From NCBI RefSeq assembly GCF_000621865.1, contig NZ_KK211359.1, positions 90,317 through 154,316 on the forward strand: DNA of 64,000 nucleotides. Direction: 5' to 3'. This DNA comes from Pseudobutyrivibrio sp. MD2005. GTDB taxonomy: Bacteria > Bacillota > Clostridia > Lachnospirales > Lachnospiraceae. Position 1 is the first letter of the stretch. Every line of letters begins with the position of its first letter. The notes beneath the pieces are model-generated. The model was not told the origin of the DNA and ran no database searches. It saw only the letters and a list, made by a program, of their open reading frames with translations. Positions 25,598 to 34,854 of the stretch are shown one piece after another. The position numbers and the translations under genes were made by a program.

Positions 25598-26776
25598 ATG
25601 AAAGAATTGGAATTAAAGTATGGTTGTAACCCTAATCAGAAGCCTAGTAGAATTTATATGGAAGAGGGAGAACTTCCAATCGAAGTGCTTTCTGGTAAGC
25701 CAGGTTATATCAATTTCTTAGATGCATTCAATGGTTGGCAGCTTGTATCAGAGTTGAAGAAGGCTACAGGTCTCGCAGCGGCAACTTCTTTTAAGCATGT
25801 TAGTCCAGCCGGCGCTGCAGTAGGACTTCCTCTTTCAGACATAGAGCGAAAGATTTACTGGTGCGACGATTTAGATATGGAGTTCACTCCACTTGCAAAT
25901 GCTTATGCAAGAGCAAGAGGCGCAGATAGAATGTCATCTTTTGGAGACTTTATTTCTCTCTCAGATGTGTGCGACGTTGCAACAGCGAAATTAATCAAGC
26001 GTGAGGTTTCAGATGGTGTCATCGCTCCAGGTTATGAGCCAGAAGCGCTTGAGATTTTAAGAGCAAAGAAGAACGGCAATTACGCTGTAATCAAGATTGA
26101 TCCAAATTATGTTCCAAAGCAGCTTGAGCGCAAGGAAGTATTTGGTATCACATTTGAGCAGGGCCGAAATGAGCTTGTGATTGACGATAATTTCTTTGCA
26201 AACATTGTTACTGACAATAAAGAATTTACAGAGCAGGCAAAGATTGATCTTGCAATTGCAATGATTACTCTTAAGTATACTCAGTCAAATTCTGTATGCT
26301 ATGTAAAGGATGGCCAGGCAATCGGAATCGGTGCAGGTCAGCAGTCACGTATCCACTGTACAAGACTTGCTGGTCAGAAGGCAGATAACTGGTGGCTTCG
26401 TCAGGCACCAAAGGTGCTTAATCTTGACTTTGTTGATGGTATCAAGAGAGCTGATAGAGATAATGCAATTGACCTTTACATCGGCGAGGAGTTTGAAGAT
26501 GTAATTGGCGATGATGTTTGGCAGAAGACATTTAAGACACGTCCTTCTGAGTTTACTAAGGCAGAAAAGCGTGCATGGCTTGATAAGATGACAGATGTTG
26601 CTTTAGGTTCTGATGCATTCTTCCCATTTGGAGATAACATAGAGCGTGCTCATAAGTCTGGTGTTAAGTATGTTGCTCAGCCAGGCGGATCAGTAAGAGA
26701 TGATAATGTTATTGAAACATGTAATAAATACAATATGGTAATGGCATTTACAGGACTTCGTTTATTCCATCACTAA
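25598..26776 (+). CDS. purH: AICAR transformylase, stand-alone (PurH C-terminal type)
   Basis: Transfers a formyl group from 10-formyl-tetrahydrofolate to AICAR, giving FAICAR. The 392 residues match only the transformylase half of bifunctional Pur[28 protein letters not shown] (with catalytic Lys-His), [28 protein letters not shown] (split here only for citation) and the C-terminal [10 protein letters not shown]. The neighbouring purO supplies the cyclohydrolase. GGAGGAG lies before ATG. A strong terminator follows the gene. Confidence 0.93.
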   Translation: MKELELKYGCNPNQKPSRIYMEEGELPIEVLSGKPGYINFLDAFNGWQLVSELKKATGLAAATSFKHVSPAGAAVGLPLSDIERKIYWCDDLDMEFTPLANAYARARGADRMSSFGDFISLSDVCDVATAKLIKREVSDGVIAPGYEPEALEILRAKKNGNYAVIKIDPNYVPKQLERKEVFGITFEQGRNELVIDDNFFANIVTDNKEFTEQAKIDLAIAMITLKYTQSNSVCYVKDGQAIGIGAGQQSRIHCTRLAGQKADNWWLRQAPKVLNLDFVDGIKRADRDNAIDLYIGEEFEDVIGDDVWQKTFKTRPSEFTKAEKRAWLDKMTDVALGSDAFFPFGDNIERAHKSGVKYVAQPGGSVRDDNVIETCNKYNMVMAFTGLRLFHH

Positions 26777-26800
26777 TATCAGAATAATGTTAATAATATC

Positions 26801-26830
26801 AAGGACATGGCTTTTGCCATGTCCTTGTTT
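26801..26830 (+). terminator. Intrinsic terminator after purH
   Basis: AAGGACATGGC (26801-26811), loop TTTT, GCCATGTCCTT (26816-26826), then GTTT. Eleven perfect pairs. Confidence 0.85.
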
Positions 26831-26954
26831 ACATTTGTAACATTACTGATTGTCGACACAATTGAAATAGTGTATACTAATTCTTGCTGCGAGCTAATTA
26901 ATTTTTGCTATTCTGAGAAAGGCAGATAATCGCGGCGTGGGAGGATGATTTTTT

Positions 26955-27464
26955 ATGATCAACAGTATTTTATTACCTGTTTTGCTTACTGTTGTGGGAG
27001 TAGTTATACTTGGGTTATTTTTGGTAAGTAGTAGAAAAAAGAACAATGGGAAATCTTTAAGAAGAAAAGGGTTTAAAATGTCAGTGGCTCATATGCTGAC
27101 AATGTATCTTATATATTTTTTATATAATATGTTAGCTTCTAATAAATGTTTTCGACTATCAAAAGAGGTACAAATATTTCTAATACTAGGTGTTGGCATC
27201 ATAGTTTATATGGGATATTGCATTTTGCATGAAGATAAAAAAGCTGCAGAAAGATATGGTGGAATTAAATCCATATTAATTACAAATATAATTTGTGTTA
27301 CATGTTGGATTATCACGATATCACTATATTCATTTGACGAATTGTTCAAGATTAAAGATGGTGTTGTGCACGTAGCTACCGCCGATTGTATTTGGTTTTT
27401 TGTTGTGCCAATCTATGTAGTGAATACATCCATTTTATTAATCAAATATAGGTGTAGGCGATAG
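26955..27464 (+). CDS. Small multi-pass membrane protein, unknown
   Basis: 169 residues with about five hydrophobic helices (about 5-25, 37-57, 67-87, 97-117 and 140-162) separated by short basic loops. No conserved motif recognised. GGGAGG lies 11 nt before the ATG. Upstream, TTGTCG and TATACT with 17-nt spacing could be a promoter. The final base of its TAG is the first base of the palindrome-family remnant at 27464. Confidence 0.6.
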   Translation: MINSILLPVLLTVVGVVILGLFLVSSRKKNNGKSLRRKGFKMSVAHMLTMYLIYFLYNMLASNKCFRLSKEVQIFLILGVGIIVYMGYCILHEDKKAAERYGGIKSILITNIICVTCWIITISLYSFDELFKIKDGVVHVATADCIWFFVVPIYVVNTSILLIKYRCRR

Positions 27465-27515
27465 TTACCATTCAAAGTTTGTTTTTGGAGGCCACAGCAG
27501 GGGTGAGGGCGTCAT
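27464..27515 (+). repeat. Remnant of the giant palindrome family (both tips, middle lost)
   Basis: GTTACCATTCAAAGT (27464-27478) matches the left tip of copies B and C. GGAGGCCACAGCAGGGG and GAGGGCGTCAT (27487-27515) match the reverse complement of the outer arm of copy C (63851-63883). The two tips lie side by side, as if the central part of an element had been deleted. Confidence 0.65.
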
Positions 27516-27525
27516 AAATAAAACC

Positions 27526-27553
27526 TTGAAAAATCAAATAATTCTGATATAAT
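27526..27553 (+). promoter_or_regulatory. Promoter of the rimP-nusA-infB operon
   Basis: TTGAAA (27526-27531), a 16-nt spacer and a consensus TATAAT (27548-27553), followed by about 115 nt of leader with two terminator hairpins before rimP. Confidence 0.75.
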
Positions 27554-27579
27554 TAATTGTGTTATTGAAGAGAGCGACT

Positions 27580-27612
27580 AAAAGAGAGAGCAATTTGGCT
27601 CTCTCTTTTATT
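27580..27612 (+). terminator. Leader terminator / attenuator upstream of rimP
   Basis: AAAAGAGAGAGC (27580-27591), loop AATTTG, GCTCTCTCTTTT (27598-27609), then ATTTATG. Twelve perfect pairs only about 20 nt after the likely transcription start. It must be read through for the operon to be expressed. NusA stimulates such terminators, so feedback by the operon's own product is plausible. Confidence 0.75.
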
Positions 27613-27624
27613 TATGTTTTGCTC

Positions 27625-27644
27625 AAAAAGCATCAGCTTTTTTT
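27625..27644 (+). terminator. Second leader hairpin upstream of rimP
   Basis: AAAAAGC (27625-27631), loop ATCA, GCTTTTTTTT (27636-27644). A short stem with a strong U tract, 16 nt after the first leader terminator. Confidence 0.5.
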
Positions 27645-27673
27645 GGTTCTAAAACTGAATAAGGAGGACATTT

Positions 27674-28144
27674 ATGTCAAAACACACCGATTACGAAAAA
27701 CGTACGGAAGAATTGATTACTCCTATTCTTGATGAGATGGGCTTTGAGCTCTACGACGTTGAATACGTTAAGGAGGGCGCTGATTATTATCTTAGAGCCT
27801 ACATCGACAAGGAAGGTGGAATCACAATTGATGATTGCGTGGATGTAAGCCGTCGCATGAACGATTTACTTGACGCAGAGCCACAGATTGGAGGAGATGA
27901 TGGATATATCTTCGAAGTTAGCTCCCCAGGACTTGGCAGAGTATTAAAAAAGGATAAGCATTTAGAAAAGGCAATTGGACAGGATGTAGATATTAAGACA
28001 TACAAGCCTGTTAATGGAGCCAAGGAATTTACAGGAACACTTAAAGCCTTCGATAAGGACACTATCACAGTAGAGTTCGAAGATGGCATTGAACAGTTCA
28101 ATAGATCAGAAGTTGCACAGATTAGATTATCAATAGATTTTTAA
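27674..28144 (+). CDS. rimP: Ribosome maturation factor RimP
   Basis: Assists maturation of the 30S subunit. 156 residues: N-terminal alpha/beta domain with GFELYDVEYVKEGADYYLRAYID and ITIDDCVDVSRRM, the VSSPGLGRVL signature near residue 90, and an SH3-like C-terminal domain. First gene of the conserved rimP-nusA-rnpM-ylxQ-infB-rbfA order. A strong AAGGAGGAC precedes the ATG. Confidence 0.97.
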   Translation: MSKHTDYEKRTEELITPILDEMGFELYDVEYVKEGADYYLRAYIDKEGGITIDDCVDVSRRMNDLLDAEPQIGGDDGYIFEVSSPGLGRVLKKDKHLEKAIGQDVDIKTYKPVNGAKEFTGTLKAFDKDTITVEFEDGIEQFNRSEVAQIRLSIDF

Positions 28145-28159
28145 TATTTAGGAGGAAAT

Positions 28160-29341
28160 ATGGCAGCTAATACAAATGATTTTTGGGATGCTCTTACAGA
28201 TCTCGCAAAAGAGAAGAATATATCAATGGAAGTTTTAATCGAGACAATCGAGAATTCACTTCTTATTGCTTGTAAGAACAATTACGGAAAGGCTGATAAT
28301 GCATCAGTAGATATCGATGAAGCTACTGGCGAATATCACGTTTACCTTTCAAAGACAGTTGTTGATGATGTTTTAGATCCTGTTGAAGAGATTTCTCTTA
28401 CAGATGCTCAGAACATCGACGGCAAATACCAGATTGCTGATGTAGTTAAGGTTGAGGTTAAGTCTAGAGACTTCGGCCGTATCGCAGCTACAGCAGCTAA
28501 GAACACAATCACACAGAAAATCCGTGAAGAAGAGCGCAAGGTACTTTACGAGGAGTACTATGAGCTTCAGCACAAGGTTGTTACTGGTGTTGTTACACGT
28601 TTCTCTGGCAACAATATCCATGTAAATCTTGGCAAGCTTGAGGGATTCCTTTCTGAGAGCGAGCAGGTTAAGGGCGAGTACTACAAGGCTCAGGATCGTA
28701 TCAAGGTTTACATCGTAGAGGTTAAGACATCTAATAAGGGACCACGTATCCTTGTTTCTCGTACTCATCCAGAGCTTGTAAAGAAGCTTTTCGAGGAAGA
28801 GGTTTCAGAAGTACGCGATGGTATCGTAGAAATTAAGTCAATCTCTCGTGAGGCTGGTAGCCGTACAAAGATTGCTGTTTGGTCAAACGATGAGGACGTT
28901 GATCCAGTAGGAGCTTGCGTAGGTCAGAATGGTGCACGTGTTAATGCAATCGTTAACGAGCTTCGCGGTGAGAAAATCGATATCGTTGAGTGGGATGAGA
29001 ACCCAGCATACCTTATTGAAAATGCACTTTCACCTGCAAAGGTTGTTGCAGTTGTTGCTGATGCAGATGAGAAGAGCGCTCGCGTAGTTGTTCCTGATTA
29101 TCAGCTTTCACTTGCAATCGGTAAGGAAGGTCAAAATGCTCGTCTTGCTGCACGTCTTACAGGCTTCAAGATCGATATTAAGAGCGAGACTCAGGCTCGT
29201 GAGGCAGGCGATTTCATCGACTTAGATGACGAGTACTATGATGATGAAGATGAATACTATGATGAGGATGGCGAGTTCACAGAGGAAGAATATTCAGATG
29301 ATGAATATGTAGAATCTGAGGAGTCATCTGAGGAAGAGTAA
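28160..29341 (+). CDS. nusA: Transcription termination/antitermination factor NusA
   Basis: Binds RNA polymerase and nascent RNA and modulates pausing and termination. 393 residues: N-terminal RNAP-binding domain (1-125), S1 domain (about 130-200, GVVTRFSGNNIHVNLG), KH1 and KH2 (about 200-345, with CVGQNGARVNAI and AIGKEGQNARLAARLTG). A Tyr/Asp/Glu-rich acidic tail (about 350-393) replaces the E. coli AR repeats. The stop overlaps the rnpM start by one base. Confidence 0.97.
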   Translation: MAANTNDFWDALTDLAKEKNISMEVLIETIENSLLIACKNNYGKADNASVDIDEATGEYHVYLSKTVVDDVLDPVEEISLTDAQNIDGKYQIADVVKVEVKSRDFGRIAATAAKNTITQKIREEERKVLYEEYYELQHKVVTGVVTRFSGNNIHVNLGKLEGFLSESEQVKGEYYKAQDRIKVYIVEVKTSNKGPRILVSRTHPELVKKLFEEEVSEVRDGIVEIKSISREAGSRTKIAVWSNDEDVDPVGACVGQNGARVNAIVNELRGEKIDIVEWDENPAYLIENALSPAKVVAVVADADEKSARVVVPDYQLSLAIGKEGQNARLAARLTGFKIDIKSETQAREAGDFIDLDDEYYDDEDEYYDEDGEFTEEEYSDDEYVESEESSEEE

Positions 29342-29607
29342 TGGTTACTAAACAACTACCTCTTAGAAAATGTGTGGCATGTAATCAGATGTTTGAAAAA
29401 GACAAGCTGTTTCGCATTGTTAAGCTGGCTGATGGCATTGTATATGATAAAAGCTACAAGGCCCAGGGCCGCGGCTCATATGTTTGCAAGAATAAAGCTT
29501 GCATCGATATGGCCATTAAGAAAAAAGCATTTAACCGTTCATTAAGAATGGCTGTTCCTACAGAGGTAATTGAAAATTTATACATGGAGTTGGAGAATGA
29601 CAGATAA
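29341..29607 (+). CDS. rnpM: RNase P modulator RnpM (YlxR, DUF448)
   Basis: 88-residue RNA-binding protein. The family signature PLRKCVACNQMFEKDKLFRIV and the later GRGSYVCKNKAC are intact. YlxR in Bacillus is reported to bind and modulate RNase P RNA. It is placed between nusA (one-base overlap) and ylxQ (11-nt overlap), the standard order. Confidence 0.93.
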   Translation: MVTKQLPLRKCVACNQMFEKDKLFRIVKLADGIVYDKSYKAQGRGSYVCKNKACIDMAIKKKAFNRSLRMAVPTEVIENLYMELENDR

Positions 29608-29902
29608 AGCACTAAACATGATAAGCATAGCAATGAAGGCAGGAGCTTTGGTTAGCGGTGAGTTTGCCTGTGAGCAAGCCATCAAAGATGGAAGCGGTGA
29701 GCTTTGTATTGTGGCTTCAGATGCATCCGATGGTACGAAAAAATCATTTTCTAATTCTTGCAATTTCTACAATGTTAAATACGTAGAATACGGAACAAAA
29801 GAATCGTTAGGTCATGCAATTGGAAAAGAATATCGGGCATCAATTGTAGTGTGCGATGAAAATCTATCCTTAAGCATCCTTGATAAGATACAGAAGGCGT
29901 AG
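29597..29902 (+). CDS. ylxQ: L7Ae-family RNA-binding protein YlxQ
   Basis: 101 residues from ATG 29597. The L7Ae/L30e fold binds kink-turn RNA. Visible segments are DKALNMISIAMKAGALVSGE, LCIVASDASDGTKKSF and LGHAIGKEYRASIVV. The upstream in-frame ATG at 29570 would extend into a non-conserved stretch; the chosen start has GGAG 3 to 6 nt before it and typical length. It overlaps rnpM by 11 nt and precedes infB by 16 nt. Confidence 0.9.
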   Translation: MTDKALNMISIAMKAGALVSGEFACEQAIKDGSGELCIVASDASDGTKKSFSNSCNFYNVKYVEYGTKESLGHAIGKEYRASIVVCDENLSLSILDKIQKA

Positions 29903-29918
29903 ATAAGGAGGATATTTG

Positions 29919-32582
29919 ATGGCAAAAATTAAAGTACATGAATTAGCTAAAGAGTTAGGGAAAGAGAGTAAGGACGTTATTGCTTTCCTTGGCGCTAATG
30001 GCATAGAGGCAAAGGCAATGAGTGGAGTAGAGGATGATATGGCAGAGAAGGTTCGCAAGAATTTTTCTAAGTCTGAAAAGGCAGCTGCACCTAAGGCAGA
30101 GGCAAAGAAGGAAGAGGCTCCTAAGGCTGATGCAAAGAAGCAGCGTCCAGCTGAAAAGAAGAATGTTTTCGTAGTTAGACGTGACGGAAACGACGATAGA
30201 AAGAGACGTAATAATGCTGGTGGTAACCGCAACGATAGAAATGATCGCGGTGAGCGCAGAGACAATCGTGAGAAGAAGCCACAGAACAATGAGGTTACAA
30301 GAGGTCCTATCAGACCACGTACATTCTCAGATGGTCTTCGTCCATCTCAGAGAGCATCAGCTCAGTCTACAGATACAGAGTTCGTTTCAAAGAAGAAGCC
30401 AGCAGATGCTGAGAACAACAATCGTCAGGAAAAGCGCGGAGATAGACAAGAGCGTCCAAATCGCCAGGAGCGTCCAAATCGTTCTGAGAGAAATAACGAC
30501 AGAAACGATAGAAACAACGAAAGAAATAACGATAGAAACAACGACAGAAGAGATAATCGCGATAATAACAGAGGTGGCAGACCATCTGCAAATGGTGACA
30601 GACCTTCACAGAGAGGCAATAATCGCCCATCTCAGGCAGCACCAGCAGCTGATGTTAATCCATCTAACAACGCTAAGGGCGGACGTCGTGATGACAAGAA
30701 AAAGAAAAACAACCGTGATAACAACAATTTAGGTGGTAAGAAGCAGGAAAACTTCATCAACCTTGAGAAGAACGGTGGTAAGAAGAAAAAGAACAATGGT
30801 CCTAAGGCTCCAGAGCGTAACATGGATGAAGTTCTTACAATTACTATCGCTGATAGAATCACTATCAAGGATCTTGCTGACAAGATGAAAGTTCAGGCAT
30901 CTGCGGTAGTTAAGACACTCTTCATGAAGGGTAAGATGGTTACTGTTAACCAGGAGGTTGATTTTGAAGAGGCTTCTGAAATCGCACTTGAGTTCAACTG
31001 CATCTGCGAAGAAGAAGAAAAGGTTGATGTTATTGCAGAGCTTCTTAAGGAAGAAGAGGAAGACACAACAAACTTCCCATCACGTCCACCTGTTGTCTGC
31101 GTAATGGGTCACGTTGACCACGGTAAAACATCACTTCTTGATGCAATCCGTGATACAAAGGTTACAGACCGTGAGGCTGGTGGTATCACACAGCACATCG
31201 GTGCTTATACAGTTTCAATCAATGATCAGGATATTACATTCCTTGATACACCAGGTCATGAGGCCTTCACAGCAATGCGTATGCGTGGTGCTAATTCTAC
31301 AGATATCGCTATCCTTGTAGTAGCTGCTGATGATGGTGTTATGCCTCAGACAGTTGAAGCTATCAATCATGCTAAGGCTGCTGGAATCGAAATCATTGTT
31401 GCAATCAACAAGATTGATAAGCCAAATGCAAATATCGATAGAGTTAAGCAGGAGCTTTCTGAGTACCAGCTTATTCCTGAGGATTGGGGCGGAAGCACAA
31501 TTTTCTGTCCAGTATCAGCTCACACAAAGGAAGGTATCGACAACCTTCTCGAGATGATTCTTCTTACAGCAGAAGTGCTTGAGCTTAAGGCTAATCCTAA
31601 GCGTAAGGCTCGTGGTCTTGTTATCGAGGCTCAGCTTGATAAGGGACGTGGTGCTGTTGCTACAGTACTTGTTCAGAAGGGTACACTTCACGTTGGTGAT
31701 CCTGTTGCCTGCGGTAGCTGCCATGGTAAGGTTCGTGCCATGATCGATGATACTGGTGCACGTGTTAAGACAGCTGGTCCTTCAGTTCCAGTTGAGATTC
31801 TTGGTCTTTCAGAAGTTCCAAATGCAGGCGAAGTATTCATGGCATTTGATTCTGAGAAGGAAGCACATGCATTTGCAGATACATTCGTAGCAGAGCACAA
31901 GAATCGTCTTGTTGAGCAGACTAAGTCTAAGATGTCTCTTGACGCACTCTTCAGTGAGATTGAGTCTGGTAACCTTAAGGAACTTGATATTATTGTTAAG
32001 GCAGACGTTCAGGGTTCTGTTGAGGCTGTTAAGCAGTCACTTGAAAAGCTTTCAAATGAGGAAGTTGTTGTTAAGACAATTCACGGCGGTGTTGGTACAA
32101 TCAATGAATCCGATGTAGTTCTTGCATCTGCTTCAAATGCTATCATCATCGGCTTTAACGTACGTATTGACCCACAGGCAAAGGCTACAGCTGATAGAGA
32201 AGGCGTAGATCTTCGTCTCTACAAGGTAATCTACGATGCAATCAATGATGTTGAGGCTGCTATGAAGGGTATGCTTGATCCTGTATTCGAGGAAAAGGTT
32301 ATCGGACATGCAGAGGTTCGTCAGATATTCAAGGCATCTGGTGTTGGAAACATTGCTGGTTCATATGTTACAGACGGTTACTTCCAGAGAGATTGTATGG
32401 TCCGCGTAACTCGTGAAGGCGAGCTTATTCACGAAGGAAAGCTTGGTTCTCTTAAGAGATTCAAGGATGATGTTAAGGAAGTTAAGTCTAACTTCGAGTG
32501 CGGTCTTGTTATTGAAGACTTCAATGATGTTCAGGAGATGGATATCATCGAGGCATACATTATGGTTGAGGTACCTAGATAA
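29919..32582 (+). CDS. infB: Translation initiation factor IF-2
   Basis: GTPase that brings fMet-tRNA to the 30S subunit. 887 residues from ATG 29919; the TTG just before it lies too close to AAGGAGG. Residues 1-55 form the IF2_N helical domain. Residues about 60-300 are a disordered, Asn/Arg/Asp-rich tract with repeats such as [15 protein letters not shown] second IF2_N lies at about 308-360. The G domain starts near 393: [17 protein letters not shown] and NKIDKP are canonical. IF2 domains II-IV follow. Codon bias is strong, as for highly expressed genes. Confidence 0.98.
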   Translation: MAKIKVHELAKELGKESKDVIAFLGANGIEAKAMSGVEDDMAEKVRKNFSKSEKAAAPKAEAKKEEAPKADAKKQRPAEKKNVFVVRRDGNDDRKRRNNAGGNRNDRNDRGERRDNREKKPQNNEVTRGPIRPRTFSDGLRPSQRASAQSTDTEFVSKKKPADAENNNRQEKRGDRQERPNRQERPNRSERNNDRNDRNNERNNDRNNDRRDNRDNNRGGRPSANGDRPSQRGNNRPSQAAPAADVNPSNNAKGGRRDDKKKKNNRDNNNLGGKKQENFINLEKNGGKKKKNNGPKAPERNMDEVLTITIADRITIKDLADKMKVQASAVVKTLFMKGKMVTVNQEVDFEEASEIALEFNCICEEEEKVDVIAELLKEEEEDTTNFPSRPPVVCVMGHVDHGKTSLLDAIRDTKVTDREAGGITQHIGAYTVSINDQDITFLDTPGHEAFTAMRMRGANSTDIAILVVAADDGVMPQTVEAINHAKAAGIEIIVAINKIDKPNANIDRVKQELSEYQLIPEDWGGSTIFCPVSAHTKEGIDNLLEMILLTAEVLELKANPKRKARGLVIEAQLDKGRGAVATVLVQKGTLHVGDPVACGSCHGKVRAMIDDTGARVKTAGPSVPVEILGLSEVPNAGEVFMAFDSEKEAHAFADTFVAEHKNRLVEQTKSKMSLDALFSEIESGNLKELDIIVKADVQGSVEAVKQSLEKLSNEEVVVKTIHGGVGTINESDVVLASASNAIIIGFNVRIDPQAKATADREGVDLRLYKVIYDAINDVEAAMKGMLDPVFEEKVIGHAEVRQIFKASGVGNIAGSYVTDGYFQRDCMVRVTREGELIHEGKLGSLKRFKDDVKEVKSNFECGLVIEDFNDVQEMDIIEAYIMVEVPR

Positions 32583-32962
32583 TGAGAAAGAATTCAGTAA
32601 AAAACACACGTATTAACGAAGAAGTTATGCGTGAGCTTTCAAATATTATTCGTCTTGAGGTTAAGGATCCTCGCATCTCACCTGTCACATCTGTTGTGTC
32701 AGTTGAGGTTGCGCCAGACCTTAAGACATGTAAGGCTTACATTTCAGTATTAGGCGATGATGAGGCTGTAAAAAAGACAATCGAAGGCCTTAAGAGCTCT
32801 GCAGGTTTTATACGCCGAGAGCTTGCCCATCGAGTTAATCTTAGAAACACACCTGAGATTACATTTGTAAGTGATCAGTCCATCGCTTATGCTGCGAAGA
32901 TGAGTAAATTAATCGACGAGGTGAATGCACCTCTTCACGAGAGAGATAATCAAAATGATTAA
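32582..32962 (+). CDS. rbfA: Ribosome-binding factor A
   Basis: 126-residue KH-fold factor for late maturation of the 16S rRNA 5' end and cold adaptation. Recognised by NEEVMRELSNIIRLEVKDPR, VTSVVSVEVAPDLKTCKAYIS and RRELAHRVNLRNTPEITF. Its ATG overlaps the infB stop by one base and its end overlaps nrnA by 8 nt. Confidence 0.96.
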   Translation: MRKNSVKNTRINEEVMRELSNIIRLEVKDPRISPVTSVVSVEVAPDLKTCKAYISVLGDDEAVKKTIEGLKSSAGFIRRELAHRVNLRNTPEITFVSDQSIAYAAKMSKLIDEVNAPLHERDNQND

Positions 32963-33932
32963 TAATTTTAATGAATTGATTGCAGGCGCTAACACAATCG
33001 CTATCAGCGGACATATTCGTCCTGATGGTGACTGTGTAGGCTCATGCCTCGCAGTATACAATTACATAGTCACTTATTATCCAGATTGCGATGTGCATGT
33101 TTATCTTGATCCTATTCCAAACATTTTTAAGTTTCTTAAGAATGCAGATAAGATAGAAGATATACATGAGGTATCAGAGGATACAGTCTTTGATTTGTAC
33201 ATTGCACTTGATTGTAGTGAAGGTGGTAGATTAGGAGATGCTTTTGCTTATTTTGAAAAGGCTAAGCATACAATCTGCATTGATCATCACTGCACAAATG
33301 GTGGATTTTCTGAGTACAGCTATATCGTTCCTGACGATAGTTCTACTTGTGAGCTTATCTACAACCAAATTGGCAAAGATAAAATCACAAAAGATATTGC
33401 AGAATGCCTATATCTCGGTATTATTCATGATACTGGCGTGTTCCAGTACTCATGCACTACAGAGGCCACAATGGCAGCTGCTGGTTTTCTTATGACAAAG
33501 GGAATCGACTATCCTAAGATTTGTACTGATACATATTTTGCCAAGACAATGATTCAAAATCGCATGCTTGGAAAAGCATTGTTGGGCTGCAAGACATATC
33601 TTGACGGCAAAGTCATCGCAGCTGTAATCACAGCTGATGATATGGCAGAATTCGATGCACAGAGCAAGCATTTAGAGGGCATTGTTCAACAGTTACGCGA
33701 CACTACAGGTGTTGAGGTTGCTGTGTTCTTATATGAGCTTGAAGATGGCGATTTTAAGGGTAGTACACGTGCCACAGGCGATGTAGATCTTACAGTCATT
33801 ACAGGTAAGTACGGAGGAGGCGGACATAAAAAGGCCGCAGGATTCTCCGTTAATACCAAAGCACCATGGGACGTAATTGACGATATCGTTTCTATGGTAG
33901 AAACACAATTAAAAGAGTTAGGAATGTACTGA
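32955..33932 (+). CDS. nrnA: DHH-family nanoRNase / pAp phosphatase NrnA
   Basis: Degrades 2-5-nt RNA and may dephosphorylate pAp. 325 residues from ATG 32955. The DHH domain has SGHIRPDGDCVGS, LDCSEGGRLGDA and IDHHCTNGGF as metal ligands. The DHHA1 domain ends with the GGGGHKKAAGF substrate motif. The longer upstream start lies inside rbfA without a ribosome site. The TGATG junction couples it to truB. Confidence 0.93.
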   Translation: MINNFNELIAGANTIAISGHIRPDGDCVGSCLAVYNYIVTYYPDCDVHVYLDPIPNIFKFLKNADKIEDIHEVSEDTVFDLYIALDCSEGGRLGDAFAYFEKAKHTICIDHHCTNGGFSEYSYIVPDDSSTCELIYNQIGKDKITKDIAECLYLGIIHDTGVFQYSCTTEATMAAAGFLMTKGIDYPKICTDTYFAKTMIQNRMLGKALLGCKTYLDGKVIAAVITADDMAEFDAQSKHLEGIVQQLRDTTGVEVAVFLYELEDGDFKGSTRATGDVDLTVITGKYGGGGHKKAAGFSVNTKAPWDVIDDIVSMVETQLKELGMY

Positions 33933-34837
33933 TGAATAGTGGCATAATTAATGTTTACAAGGAAGCCGGGTATACTTCATTTGATGTGGTTGCCAGGCTT
34001 CGTGGCATTTTAAAGATAAAAAAAATTGGGCATACAGGTACTCTTGATCCTGATGCAACAGGTGTGCTTCCTGTTTGTGTAGGTAAGGCTACCAAGCTTT
34101 GCGATATGCTTACAGATAAGGACAAGGTGTATGAGTGCGTTATGGCACTTGGTGTGGAGACTGACACATACGATATGAGTGGTCGCATTCTAGAGAGGAA
34201 GTCTGTTACATCTACAGAAGAACAGGTAGTAGAGGCTATTGAAAGTTTTGTAGGTGATATTATGCAGGTACCTCCTATGTATTCAGCCTTAAAGGTAAAT
34301 GGCAAAAAGCTTTATGAGCTTGCCAGGGCTGGCATAGAAGTAGAGCGTAAGGCAAGGCCGGTTACTATTTTTAGCATAGATATTCTTGATATGAAGTTGC
34401 CGGAAGTTACTATAAGAATTCACTGTAGCAAGGGGACTTATATCAGGTCTTTATGTCATGATATTGGTCAAAAGCTTGGATGCGGTTGCGCCATGAGGTC
34501 TTTAATCCGTACCCGGGTCAGTATTTTTGATATTGCCGATGCCCGTACTTTAGATGAAATTGAACGCATAGTTAATGCAGGCAATTTGGATGGCATTATG
34601 CTTCCACTTGATCAGGCATTCGAAGGTATGCCTACAGTTTTTGTTATTCCAGAGGAAAATGCAATCAGGCTTGCGATTAATGGTGCGGCTATAGAGCAGG
34701 AAAGAGTTTTTGCAGAGTCTTTAAGCACCTTTGAAGAGGGAGTAAGATACAGAGTATATCTGCCGGATAATCGATTCCTTGGAGTATATAGCTTTATCGA
34801 TTCAAAATTTAAATTGGAGAAATTCTTTCTCGAATAA
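33932..34837 (+). CDS. truB: tRNA pseudouridine-55 synthase TruB
   Basis: Isomerises U55 in the T-loop of tRNAs. 301 residues. The catalytic Asp39 lies in GHTGTLDPDATGVLPV; GINVYKEAGYTSFDVV-like opening, VPPMYSALKVNGKKLYELAR and CSKGTYIRSLCHDIG are conserved. Starts one base inside the nrnA stop and is followed after 17 nt by ribF. Confidence 0.97.
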   Translation: MNSGIINVYKEAGYTSFDVVARLRGILKIKKIGHTGTLDPDATGVLPVCVGKATKLCDMLTDKDKVYECVMALGVETDTYDMSGRILERKSVTSTEEQVVEAIESFVGDIMQVPPMYSALKVNGKKLYELARAGIEVERKARPVTIFSIDILDMKLPEVTIRIHCSKGTYIRSLCHDIGQKLGCGCAMRSLIRTRVSIFDIADARTLDEIERIVNAGNLDGIMLPLDQAFEGMPTVFVIPEENAIRLAINGAAIEQERVFAESLSTFEEGVRYRVYLPDNRFLGVYSFIDSKFKLEKFFLE

Positions 34838-34854
34838 TTGAGAGAATAATTATT

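Noticed and set aside
30181..30732. A 183-residue + frame inside infB
   Set aside because: An alternative frame of the AAC/GAT/AGA-rich repeat region; low complexity, no ribosome site, wholly inside infB.
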